22,913 nucleotides of DNA from Nitrospirota bacterium (lineage in GTDB: Bacteria > Nitrospirota_A > Leptospirillia > Leptospirillales > Leptospirillaceae): assembly GCA_023480765.1 (NCBI GenBank), contig JAMCWZ010000060.1, positions 1 through 22,913 of the forward strand, given 5' to 3'. This document shows positions 8,394 through 17,071 of this stretch, piece after piece. The position numbers and the translations under genes were made by a program. Under the pieces are notes generated by a model, which worked only from the letters and a program-made list of their open reading frames with translations, was not told where the DNA came from and did no database searches. The stretch's first letter is position 1. Each line of letters begins with the position of its first letter.

Positions 8394-8579
8394 CCTTCCC
8401 CGAAAGTCCCTTTTAAATTCACTGTCCTTGGATCATCGAAAAACACCGGTTTTTGCGATATCGATCGTTTCGATCTTCCGGAACAACCGGTCATTAGGCT
8501 CCAAGTTCTGCCTGAACAATTCCAATTTTTCTATTATAGGGGAAGACCCTCCTCCAAAGAAAGGGCAGCATCCGGCATG
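8394..8579 (-). promoter_or_regulatory. Candidate tig-clpP-clpX promoter and leader
   Basis: This 186-nt gap separates the end of the sugar operon from tig. The minus strand has a perfect TATAAT at 8538-8533. No convincing -35 box is seen at 16-18 nt; the best is a TTTCTT-like word. Transcription would start near 8526 and give a leader of about 130 nt. The leader contains the small inverted repeat GATCG/CGATC at 8463-8475 and two ACCGGT palindromes at 8445-8450 and 8486-8491 that could pair. There is no CIRCE element and no clear terminator for the upstream FAD gene. Confidence 0.4.
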
Positions 8580-9824
8580 TCACCCGGCCCAGAATGCTTT
8601 TATCTTGTCCAAAGGCGTCAAGGGCTCAAACCAGAGGCCAGAAATGGTCCGAACAATTTTTCGGCTCAAGGACGGCGTTCGTTCCATCCCCCGAAACACT
8701 TTCTCCCGCATTGCCACAATGACGGGATTTGCGGAGTTCCAGATCCACGTCATCTCGTCCGCCAGCCTGTGCAGTTCAATCGTCCGGGGTTTCCGGCGGG
8801 ATTCGTACTCCCTGATAGCTCGTAGGATACCGGCCGGACCAGAGGCCATTTCCCGGACAAGCGTCTCTCCCAGAACCCGGGCATCTTCCATCGCCTGATT
8901 CCTCCCCTGGGCCACATGAGGATTCATCGCGTGGGCTGCATCGCCGATGAGAACGACCTGTCCGCAAGACCAGCTGTCGAGATCGACTTTCATGACCGAC
9001 ATCTCCGGAATATCTTCGATCTTCTCCAGGCCTGTCCGTCGAAGAACGTCTTCCAGTCCGGGAACCCATTCGTCCAACTCCCTTAAAAAAGCCGGAAGAC
9101 CTTTTTCCTCCAGCTTTCTTCTGTCGCCGGGAGCAAGCATATAAAGAAAAAAACGACGGGCAGGTGAAACAGCGAAAAGGAAAAAGATCTTTCCCGGACC
9201 GATAAAATATCTTCCTGTGGGGGATTTCACGCTATCCGTCGCATCATCCGGGCAATCAAAGCTCCACGAAAGATAAGAATCCCTGTAAGTCTCGACAAGA
9301 CCGGTTATTCCAGCGTCCGATCGCACAGCGGAGCGGCGACCGTCGTCTCCCACAAGAACGCTCGCATGCGCCTGGAACATCCTGTCGCCTTCCGTCCACC
9401 AAAGTTCTATCCCTTCCCCCGCAGCATGGTGCTCGGCGTAAGAAGCCCCAAAACGGACGTCCACAGTCGAGAATTCCTCGAGACGTTCCAAAAACATCCT
9501 GTCCATGTGATGCGGCTCCAGGGACACAGCAAACGGGAACCGGGCATCCCCGAGATCGTATCGGGACCGCATGAGGGGACGACCTTTTCCGTCCAGAAAT
9601 ACAAATTCGGTGTTCCGGAAATGGGGGAGAAAATAGAGTGGTTTCAGTAGTCCCAACTCTTCCAGAATTTCAAGCCCCAGAGGCTGGATCAGTTCCCCGC
9701 GCCCGGCCGGATGGATTTCCTTTCGCGAGTCGATCATTAAAACACGCAATCCCGCCCTGCCCAAGATCGTTGCCAGGGTCAGTCCTCCGGCACCAGCTCC
9801 CACAATGGCGACATCGACGTTCAA
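8580..9824 (-). CDS. FAD-dependent monooxygenase (UbiH/PHBH class)
   Basis: A 414-residue flavoprotein of the FAD-binding_3 type, aromatic hydroxylase fold. The dinucleotide motif VGAGAGG is at residues 8-14, the DG-type motif GDDGRRSAVR at 159-168, and the second FAD motif LIGDAAHAMNPHVAQGRNQAMED begins at about 292. These are the three hallmarks of group A flavin monooxygenases, which use NAD(P)H and oxygen. The substrate is unknown; quinone-ring or other aromatic hydroxylation is possible. The start is TTG 9824, in a TTGA overlap with the stop of the upstream lipoprotein, with GGAGG 10 nt upstream. The open frame extends to 10136, but that part overlaps the lipoprotein gene and is not family-like. 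It is the last gene of the sugar operon run. Confidence 0.88.
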   Translation of the reverse strand: MNVDVAIVGAGAGGLTLATILGRAGLRVLMIDSRKEIHPAGRGELIQPLGLEILEELGLLKPLYFLPHFRNTEFVFLDGKGRPLMRSRYDLGDARFPFAVSLEPHHMDRMFLERLEEFSTVDVRFGASYAEHHAAGEGIELWWTEGDRMFQAHASVLVGDDGRRSAVRSDAGITGLVETYRDSYLSWSFDCPDDATDSVKSPTGRYFIGPGKIFFLFAVSPARRFFLYMLAPGDRRKLEEKGLPAFLRELDEWVPGLEDVLRRTGLEKIEDIPEMSVMKVDLDSWSCGQVVLIGDAAHAMNPHVAQGRNQAMEDARVLGETLVREMASGPAGILRAIREYESRRKPRTIELHRLADEMTWIWNSANPVIVAMREKVFRGMERTPSLSRKIVRTISGLWFEPLTPLDKIKAFWAG

Positions 9825-11575
9825 GGCGATTCTTCCTCCCCACAATAGGCCCTTCCGTCCAGGAGCGACATTCTCATGACAACAAAACGATCGTCCGGCA
9901 TCTCGGCCGGTCGCACCCACAACAATCGGGACAGCTTTTCGGCAAGCGTTTTTCGTAGCCCGTTCATCGCCTCGTTCAATGCCTCCTCCACCCCGAGGCC
10001 GGCGCCGGAAAGATTTCCCCGGGCATTCCAAAGCATTATGCCCCTCGGATCGGAAACGGATGCATTCCAGACGATCTGACGGACAACAAAAGAGGACCCC
10101 CCGAGAGACTTTGACAACCCTTTCGGGAAACGCCAACGGATTGTCAGGCGGAAGGGCTGGTGCAGCTTTATCGAAGAGGACCCATCGGCCACGGACTGTC
10201 CGCCGGACGGGACGATCAGAAACCCTTTATCGGAAAGATCATTCTTCAAGAGATCCAGAAACCGGATCCGATCCGCCAGACGAGGCCCCTTTGGTCGACC
10301 GGAAGATTCCGGCCGGACAAGAACCATCAACGGATGACGTCCTCTCGGACCAGGAAAGCGGACCGGGAAACGCCCACGCACCTTCTTCGCTACATCCTGT
10401 TTCAGAAGGTTTTCCTCATCCTTTTTCACGGGTTTGAATCGAACATGCAAAATGGAAGACTCCCCTGCCAGAGGCCATCTATAGACATAGCACTGGCTTG
10501 TTCCCGAAAGAGATGTCGGCGAACAGCGGTAAACGAGCCTGTTTCTTTCCTTGTAACGGTCATACCACCCAAGATCCGCCGACCAGTACAGAGAAAGAAG
10601 CCTGTATGGACTGGAAGACACATCCTTGCCGCGCCACAAAATCGGGGGAGGAGGGAAAGGAAGAAGGGAAAGAACCGGAGAAAGAGATAGGCGAGGATCA
10701 AAATCCTGCAAGGGATACCTTCTTTTTGCCATCTTGAATCGGGCTTCCAGAAAAAAAACCGTCGGCCGCTCCAGTCGCAAAGAAATCCTCATGGGGTATC
10801 GTCTTCCGAAATGGACAGACCGGATGGTCGCAGACCCCACGAATTCGCTCCAGAGAGCATATTCGCTTTTCACGTACCGGTCGAACTGTCTCAAATTGTC
10901 CCGGGACAGGGACTTCCTTGAGTGGATGGACCGAAAGGCCCGACGGTTCTCTGCGAGGAGAAGCAGGAGTTCGGTCCCGTCTTCTTTTTTCATTTCCCTG
11001 TATATCTTCCTGTGCCTGGAGCGAATCCGGCGAAATCTTTCCCGGTCGACTGTCTCAAGTTCCTTCCCGAGAGAGGACACGAAATCCGCCGGCGACCGGA
11101 CAAGAATCCACGCATGGCGTTCGACCCGGAAAGGATTGGCCGGATTCGGCAATGTTTTCGTCTCCCAGGAGTCCACCACCCTCAAAGGTCCATGATCGGA
11201 TGCGATATCACCCAGAAGTTTCTTGTAGAAGCTTTTCCTTGAACGGTCCGTGAAATGGAAGCCTTCCGAAACGAAACGTCCGACAAGCATGTCGGCCAAA
11301 CTCCCCCGCGCCTTTTTCCGGGCATCCCCGAGATTCGTTCTGGAGGAAGCCGAAGACTTCAGATAGACGAAACCTTCCCCGGGAGGAAGATCATGCCGGA
11401 TCCAGACAGGCTCCCTCTCTGTCGATCGCCATATGTCCGTCTGGGAAGGCCCCGGAGATAAACGGGCGCATCCGGAAAAAGCCGTCAAAAAGAAAATCAG
11501 GACCCAGGAAGAGAGCCTTGTCGGATTTCCGGAAAAAAAATCGATCAAAGGGAAAACCCGGTTCCTTCCACGCAT
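9821..11575 (-). CDS. Large LPP20-like lipoprotein
   Basis: A 584-residue protein with a basic n-region, a hydrophobic stretch at about 22-34 and a lipobox-like FSGC with Cys36, so probably a lipoprotein; Phe at -3 is less common than Leu. Residues about 55-170 resemble the LPP20/FlgP-type domain: EPVWIRHD, then YLKSSASS, an ARKKARGSLADML helix and a closing HAWILVRSP strand. The central part is Arg-rich with clusters of aromatic and Pro residues, and the C-terminal part (from about 420) looks like a second small alpha/beta domain. No function is known. It starts 10 nt after zwf and overlaps the FAD gene by four bases, so it appears co-transcribed with the sugar genes even though it should act in the envelope. 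Confidence 0.8.
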   Translation of the reverse strand: MRGRNRVFPLIDFFSGNPTRLSSWVLIFFLTAFSGCARLSPGPSQTDIWRSTEREPVWIRHDLPPGEGFVYLKSSASSRTNLGDARKKARGSLADMLVGRFVSEGFHFTDRSRKSFYKKLLGDIASDHGPLRVVDSWETKTLPNPANPFRVERHAWILVRSPADFVSSLGKELETVDRERFRRIRSRHRKIYREMKKEDGTELLLLLAENRRAFRSIHSRKSLSRDNLRQFDRYVKSEYALWSEFVGSATIRSVHFGRRYPMRISLRLERPTVFFLEARFKMAKRRYPLQDFDPRLSLSPVLSLLPFPPPPILWRGKDVSSSPYRLLSLYWSADLGWYDRYKERNRLVYRCSPTSLSGTSQCYVYRWPLAGESSILHVRFKPVKKDEENLLKQDVAKKVRGRFPVRFPGPRGRHPLMVLVRPESSGRPKGPRLADRIRFLDLLKNDLSDKGFLIVPSGGQSVADGSSSIKLHQPFRLTIRWRFPKGLSKSLGGSSFVVRQIVWNASVSDPRGIMLWNARGNLSGAGLGVEEALNEAMNGLRKTLAEKLSRLLWVRPAEMPDDRFVVMRMSLLDGRAYCGEEESP

Positions 11576-11585
11576 CGTCCGGAAA

Positions 11586-13073
11586 TCAGGACCTGCTCAA
11601 AAAGGTGGAAAGTTCTTCCGGGCCATCCGAACCCGCTTCGTAGAAAACAGGGACGCGCGCCGTCTGCGGATCGGAAAGAAAAGGGGTGATATAGGCCCAT
11701 GCTCTTTCCACTTCATCGTTGCGGGCAAAAAGAGTCGAATCCCCCACCATCGCATCATGCAACAACCGTTCATATGCGTCAGGAGGATGGTCACGATAGA
11801 CTTCCTGGTAGGAAAAGTCCATTTCGGCGGGATCGATGTGCAGACCCGCGGAAGGTCGCTTGAGCCCGAAGCGGATAGACACGCCTTCGTTGGGCTGGAT
11901 CCGGATCGTCAGCGAATTGGGAATATTGTCCTCACACTGGGCGAGACGGAAGATCGCAAAGGGATGCGCCTTGAAAAAAAGAGTGATTTCGGTGGATTTT
12001 CTCTTGAGCCGCTTTCCCGCGACGAGGTAAAACGGAACGCCGGCCCATCTCCAGTTCTGGATCTCAAGTCGAAGAGCGGCAAATGTTTCGGTGCGGGAAC
12101 CGGGAGAAACTTTGGCTTCCTCCCGGTACCCCGGCACAGGCGTTCCTTCGAAAACTCCCTGTACATATTGACCCCGCAGGATGTTTGCCGGAATTTCCTC
12201 GCGGGAATAGGGCTTCAGGGATCGCAGGACCTTGACCTTTTCGTCCCGGATCGCCTGGGCTTCGAATGCGACCGGAGGCTCCATGGCCGTCAAGGAAAGC
12301 AGCTGGAGCAAATGGCTCTGGATCATGTCCCGGAGGATACCGGCTTCCTCGAAGTACCCGCCTCGCCCTTCCATTCCCAGGCTTTCCGTGACCCGGATCT
12401 CTACGCGGGATACATGGATATTGCTCCAGAGCTCGCCGAAAATCGGATTGGCAAGACGGAACACCAGAATATTCTGAACCGTTTCCTTTCCCAGATAGTG
12501 ATCGATGCGATAGATCTGTTCTTCCTGAAAGACCGACAACAGCTCCCGATTTAATTCTCTTGCACTGGACAGGTCCCGACCGAACGGTTTTTCAATAACG
12601 ATTCGGGTGAAAGGAAGGTTCTCCGCCCCTCCTCCAGAGACTCCCGCCAGTCCATGATCTCCGAGCTGACGGATGATCGGGACAAAATAGCTCGGGGGGG
12701 TCGCCAGGTAAAAGATGACATTCCCCCGGGTCCGTTTTACCCGCCCTTCTTCCAGTATGGCCGCCCTCAGGGTATCGTAGGTGGAAGGATCCTCGAAATC
12801 GCCAGACTGGTAAAACACCCGGGAAAGAAAGGCGTGAAATTTTTCATCGTCTTTTCCTCCGGAACGGGAGTAGGAATGGATCCCTTCAGAGATCTCCTCG
12901 CGAAACTCCGCGTGGCTTTTGACCCGGCGTGCAACCCCCACAATTTCCGTTTCGGGGTTCATCAGGCCATCCGCCCAGAGATCGTAAAGGGATGGCAACA
13001 GTTTCCGGCGGGTCAAGTCTCCCGACGCACCAAAAATGACAAGTGTCAGAGGTAGTGCCACCTTCAGGTCCAT
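11586..13073 (-). CDS. zwf: Glucose-6-phosphate 1-dehydrogenase
   Basis: This enzyme oxidises glucose-6-phosphate to 6-phosphogluconolactone with reduction of NADP (or NAD), the entry step of the oxidative pentose-phosphate pathway. The 495 residues match the family. The nucleotide-binding motif GASGDLTRRKLLP is at residues 15-27, EKPFG at 161-165, and the active-site signature RIDHYLGKE at 189-197 with His192 contacting substrate. The second conserved histidine appears in MIQSHLLQLL. The start is ATG 13073, with GGGAG about 10 nt upstream. The stop lies 10 nt before the lipoprotein start, and the gnd-like gene ends 44 nt upstream. Confidence 0.97.
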   Translation of the reverse strand: MDLKVALPLTLVIFGASGDLTRRKLLPSLYDLWADGLMNPETEIVGVARRVKSHAEFREEISEGIHSYSRSGGKDDEKFHAFLSRVFYQSGDFEDPSTYDTLRAAILEEGRVKRTRGNVIFYLATPPSYFVPIIRQLGDHGLAGVSGGGAENLPFTRIVIEKPFGRDLSSARELNRELLSVFQEEQIYRIDHYLGKETVQNILVFRLANPIFGELWSNIHVSRVEIRVTESLGMEGRGGYFEEAGILRDMIQSHLLQLLSLTAMEPPVAFEAQAIRDEKVKVLRSLKPYSREEIPANILRGQYVQGVFEGTPVPGYREEAKVSPGSRTETFAALRLEIQNWRWAGVPFYLVAGKRLKRKSTEITLFFKAHPFAIFRLAQCEDNIPNSLTIRIQPNEGVSIRFGLKRPSAGLHIDPAEMDFSYQEVYRDHPPDAYERLLHDAMVGDSTLFARNDEVERAWAYITPFLSDPQTARVPVFYEAGSDGPEELSTFLSRS

Positions 13074-13117
13074 ATCACGCTCTCTCCCTTTTCCGGATGG
13101 ACAGTTTCAGCTCCCTT

Positions 13118-14035
13118 TCAGGCCGACGAACCACGTTCGAGCAAAACAGGATGACCGCCGGACGCATTCCGGAGCGCCGCGACCAGTCTGGTTGAAAAGA
13201 TCTCCCCCTGTCGGGAGGCGCTTCCCTGCATCAGGGCAAGCGTCAAAAGCGGAGAAAAGATTTTATACTCGATGGCCGTTTCCCCTGCCCACCGCAATTC
13301 GTCCGAAGATTCCGCATACCCCCGAAGAGAGGAAAGAGTCGGATTTCCCTCGAAAACGTGAGCGAGGAGTTCCAGCCATCGGGAACCGGCAACAGAACCT
13401 CCTGCCCAGATTCGGGATATAGCCGCAAGGTCCAGGTCGAAAGGACCGTGCCGCATCAGATCGAATCCCTCACTTAGAATCTGGAGAAACGCCGACTCGA
13501 TCCCCTCTCCGACCATTTTCACAAAATGGCCGGAACCCACAGGTCCCGCATGGAGATACCCTGCACCAGAGGAGAGGGCGTCAAAAACCGGCCCGAGATC
13601 GTCGACTGGCTCTTTTTCTCCCCCGACAACCAAGGAAAGATGGTCTCCCGTCCCGATCGTGATTCCGGCGTCAAGGAGAAAGAGCCCGGATTGTGCGAGA
13701 AGTCTTGAGCGCCGCACTGTGTCCGTGAATCGGGAGGCTCCGGCATCGACAACCACATCTCCCTTTACGAGGAGTGGCGTCAATTGAAGGAGGACATCGT
13801 CCACCGGGGGACCTGCCGGGATCGAAAGCCAGATTCTCGCCCTGCCGCCTCCCTCTTCCGATCGAAGCAGGTGGAACAGAGAAGAGAGACTATCGGCCGG
13901 TAACATGCCTGCTTTCGCCAGCTCCTGGCGAACAGGGGCCACCGGATCAAAACCCGCTACCCGGTGGCCTTTTCCCAGAAGGTGTCGGACAAGGTCCGAT
14001 CCCATTCTGCCAAGCCCGACCATTCCGATCAGCAC
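13118..14035 (-). CDS. gnd: 6-phosphogluconate dehydrogenase-like protein with altered active site
   Basis: A 305-residue member of the short 6-phosphogluconate dehydrogenase group. The Rossmann motif GLGRMG (7-12), the segment AGPVGSGHFVKMV (163-175) and WAGGSVAGSRWL (210-221) leave little doubt about the family. Several residues that contact 6-phosphogluconate in the family are replaced. DGGNS reads DAGAS (97-101). The SGG substrate loop reads TIG and the region is about three residues shorter. KMVHNGIEYG reads KMVGEGIESA (173-182), so Lys173 and Glu180 remain while His, Asn and Tyr are lost. The start is GTG 14035 with GGGGAG upstream. Position between tal-pgi and zwf argues for the pathway role, but the sequence leaves its activity open; another beta-hydroxyacid substrate is possible. 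Confidence 0.8.
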   Translation of the reverse strand: MLIGMVGLGRMGSDLVRHLLGKGHRVAGFDPVAPVRQELAKAGMLPADSLSSLFHLLRSEEGGGRARIWLSIPAGPPVDDVLLQLTPLLVKGDVVVDAGASRFTDTVRRSRLLAQSGLFLLDAGITIGTGDHLSLVVGGEKEPVDDLGPVFDALSSGAGYLHAGPVGSGHFVKMVGEGIESAFLQILSEGFDLMRHGPFDLDLAAISRIWAGGSVAGSRWLELLAHVFEGNPTLSSLRGYAESSDELRWAGETAIEYKIFSPLLTLALMQGSASRQGEIFSTRLVAALRNASGGHPVLLERGSSA

Positions 14036-14098
14036 GATCTTCTCCCCGGAGCGGGAATCCGGCTCTTTGCCTTCAAGAAACGTTTTTCCTTCGGCACG

Positions 14099-17016
14099 TT
14101 ATCCCTGTTTTAAAGAAATATCGAGAAAACGCTCGGCTTCCGTCCGGTTCGCAAACCGGATCTCACCCACGGGCCGCCCCAGCTGGGCCATGGCAAAAAA
14201 ATCTCCCAACTGCTGGGAACGAAACAGGGTCGCAAATCCATAGGGCTGTCCTGGAAGTGGAAGATCCATCATTTCCTTTGCCGACAACTGGAGAAAAAGG
14301 CCTTCATCCGGCCCCCCTTTGTACGCCTGCCCGACCATATGCAAGAAAGCAGGTCCCCGCACGACCATCACCGGCAAAGAAAATCGGCGGGAGAGCAATT
14401 TTCCCCAGTCCATGAGCCGACTTTCAATATTCGCCGAAGCCGGAAGCCAGGATTGCAAAACCAGATAGGGAGAGTTTTTTCTGGCCTGCACAAGTCCTTC
14501 CAGAAAAGAAAGGACCGCCTCGGACAGATCCCCTGTCCTGGCAACCTTCGAAGAGAATCCTTCCGCAAAAAGAGAGACATCTTCTTTTTCGAACACCGGT
14601 TTCCGGAATATTTTTGCCTGTGGCTCGTCCCAGACACGGCTCCCCACAAGAGAAAACCGCTCCAGGATTTCCCGGGTTTTCTCTTTCGAGATCACCACAT
14701 CCGGAGCATCGAAGGGATTGACTCCACGATCGTAGGCCGCCAGGGCGACCCCCAGCATGACATCGAAAAAGAAGGGGAAAATGTCCACCGGAAAGTCCAG
14801 GGTCAAGGAGAAACAAGAATCCCCGGACGCTTCCAGCCTGGAGATCCGGGCCAGAGATTCCATGTCGGGAGATTCGGGGAATTCGATATCGACCAGGAGA
14901 CGGTCCGGCGCATCCCCCTCCCGAACATCGGCGTTACCTGGTCCCGAAGGAATCCAGCCGGTTCCCGCCTTTCCCGTTCCTTCTGCCAACAATTGCTCAA
15001 GCCACCCGCAAAGCATCGGCGGACCGAACAGGGAAACCTTGTTCCGTCCTGTCCGGTAGCCGGCTCCCAGAAAAATCCCCAACTGGATGCCACGTCCATC
15101 ATAACCGCTTTTCGGAAGACCTTCGATCGCCATGCGACTGGCGTTGATCGCCTGGTCCAGCCCCTGGGGCCCTTTCAGAATGGATGCGGCCAGAAATACC
15201 GGAACCGAAAAGGCCGAAAAACGTCCCGGAATTCCCGGGGTGTTCCGGACGACCCGAGCAAACTTTTCCCGGGCGGCAAGCTCTTCGAGGGAAGAGCCAG
15301 GATCGGTCAATGCCCAGAAATATTCTCCCGGCTCCCGTACTCCCTTTTTTTCCAGAAGCGCTCGAAAGCAGGCATAAAGACTCGACACTTCGATAGTCGA
15401 CCCGGACTGGGAGGAGACGATGATGCGTAACGACGGCAGAGCCCCTCCTTCTCCTCCGAGACCAGCCTCCTCCGCGAGCCGGGAGATCGTTTCCGGATCC
15501 GTGGTGTCGACCCCCAGAAGGCGGACTTTGCCGTCGGAAAAACATTCCGACATGGCCAGAGCAGAAAGAATCGATCCGCCCATTCCAAGCCAGAGAACAG
15601 TCCGGATGTTCCTTGACCGGATTTCCTCTCCGGCAGCCAGGAATTCATTCCGGCGATCCGTCAACCGACCGGCATCGGAGAGGAACCCCATGGCCTTTGC
15701 GTTCGAGAGGGGGTCCCCCGGAAACAGGGAAGCGTCTTCTTGCAGAAGACGCTCGAAGACTCTGTCCCGCTGCCAGGCCGTCTTCAGTCTGGAGGCTTCT
15801 TCTTCGAACTTTGTCCCCCGGATAAAAACGCCGATCGATGTGTTCTTGACCCCCGTCAGAGAGCGTGATTTTTCCTCCAGGGCTCCCGTCAGGGTGACGA
15901 AGGACTGGTCGAAAGCCTTGACCCCTTCGGTGACCAGTTGTGTAAAGACATCTTCCATCCGGATACCAACAGTCTCCAGCCTCCGGAACGTCTCGTGGGG
16001 GTCCTGCGAGGTGGACCTTGAGGAAGGATCAATCGCCAATTTGGTCGAACCGTGATCAAGGTAGAAATTCAGGGTGGGTTCCGGCACCGTGTTGACGGTT
16101 TCCGGAGCCGTGAGGGAATCGAGATACAGAACGTCGGAGTAAGCGGGGTTTTTCGTACCTGTCGAGGCCCAGAGAGGTCTCTGGACATGCGCCCCCCGCA
16201 TCACCAGTTCGGAAAAGCGGCTCGAATGGAAAAGATCACGAAAAATGTCGTAAATCAAACGGCTGTTCTCGATGCCGGCGCGTCCCAGAAGAGGTTCCCA
16301 CGCTTTCCGGGCGTCTCCTTCGCCGGTCTCGAGAGCCTGGAGCTTCTTGTCCACCAGTGTGTCGATACGGCTGACAAAAACGCTGGCCACGCTGTGAACT
16401 CCGGAAGGGTCCCCGCCTTTGGCCACAAAGGATTCCAGTCCCCGGATGTAGGCTTCCGCCGCTTCCCGGTAGGCGCGCGGAGAAAACAGAAGCGTGACAT
16501 TGATCGACATTCCGATCGCTGTCAGGGCTTCTATCGCCGGCATCCCCTCCGGGGTCCCCGGCACCTTGACCATCAGGTTCGGACGATTGACAAGACGATG
16601 GAGAAGACGGGCTTCGGCGATGGTTTCTTCCGTCTTGTGAGCCAGAAGGGGGTTGACCTCGATGGAGACAAAGCCGTCCGTCCCGCCCATCTCCTGGTGG
16701 ACCGGACGAAGAAGTCGCATGCCCGTTGAATATCGCGCACCATCAGAACGCGAAGAATCTGTTGGGAATTGTATCCCCGCCTGGACAGGAAGGCGATCTC
16801 CCCGTCATAAGCTGCGCTTCCGTTAATGGCTTTTTCAAAAATGGTGGGATTCGACGTCATTCCCCGGATCCCGACAACGCGAATCAGATGATCGAGCTTG
16901 CCGGAATCCATCAGGTCCCGGCTGATACTGTCCAACCAGATACTTTGTCCCTGGGCGGCCAGCTCCTTGACCCGGGACGGGGTGTCGGCCCCTGTCGACA
17001 TGGAAGGGGAGGACAT
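14099..17016 (-). CDS. tal-pgi: Bifunctional transaldolase / glucose-6-phosphate isomerase, with a one-base frameshift
   Basis: The two halves form a Tal-Pgi fusion of 972 residues once one base is restored. The transaldolase part has TSNPTIFEKAI at about 54-64, SIEVNP, and the Schiff-base lysine in PNLMVKVPGT (Lys151 corrected). It moves a dihydroxyacetone unit between sugar phosphates. The isomerase part, from about residue 465, has GMGGSILS (478-485) and SSQSGSTIEV (535-544), which bind sugar phosphate. It interconverts fructose-6-P and glucose-6-P. As read, the N-terminal frame runs from ATG 17016 (AAGGAG 9 nt upstream) and stops at 16573, while the rest is open from 16720 down to 14099. 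The switch is at about 16710, where one C of the coding strand seems to be missing. Confidence 0.88.
16706..16714 (-). other. Frameshift site in tal-pgi
   Basis: Frame 1 reads ACDFFVRSTRR and the other frame reads RLLRPVHQEM. Family members read ACDF-LRPV here. Adding one C after GACTT (plus strand GAAGAAG becoming GAAGGAAG, at 16710-16711) joins the two frames perfectly. The local sequence is TTC TTC, not a classical slippery heptamer, so a deletion or a sequencing error is more likely than programmed slippage. Confidence 0.85.
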
Positions 17017-17071
17017 TGTCGTTTCTCCTTATAATAAATTTGGACGCACACTCTCCAACCGGCCAAACAGG

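Noticed and set aside
8394..8579. CIRCE or similar heat-shock operator before tig
   Set aside because: No TTAGCACTC-N9-GAGTGCTAA-like repeat is present; only short unrelated inverted repeats are seen.
9825..10136. N-terminal extension of the FAD monooxygenase to 518 residues
   Set aside because: It lies inside the lipoprotein gene, is Arg/Cys-rich and is not family-like. TTG 9824 with GGAGG upstream puts the dinucleotide motif near the N-terminus as expected.
16706..16714. Programmed -1 ribosomal frameshift in tal-pgi
   Set aside because: The site TTC TTC does not allow good re-pairing of tRNA-Phe on CTT CTT and I saw no stimulatory hairpin or internal ribosome site. A missing C is simpler.
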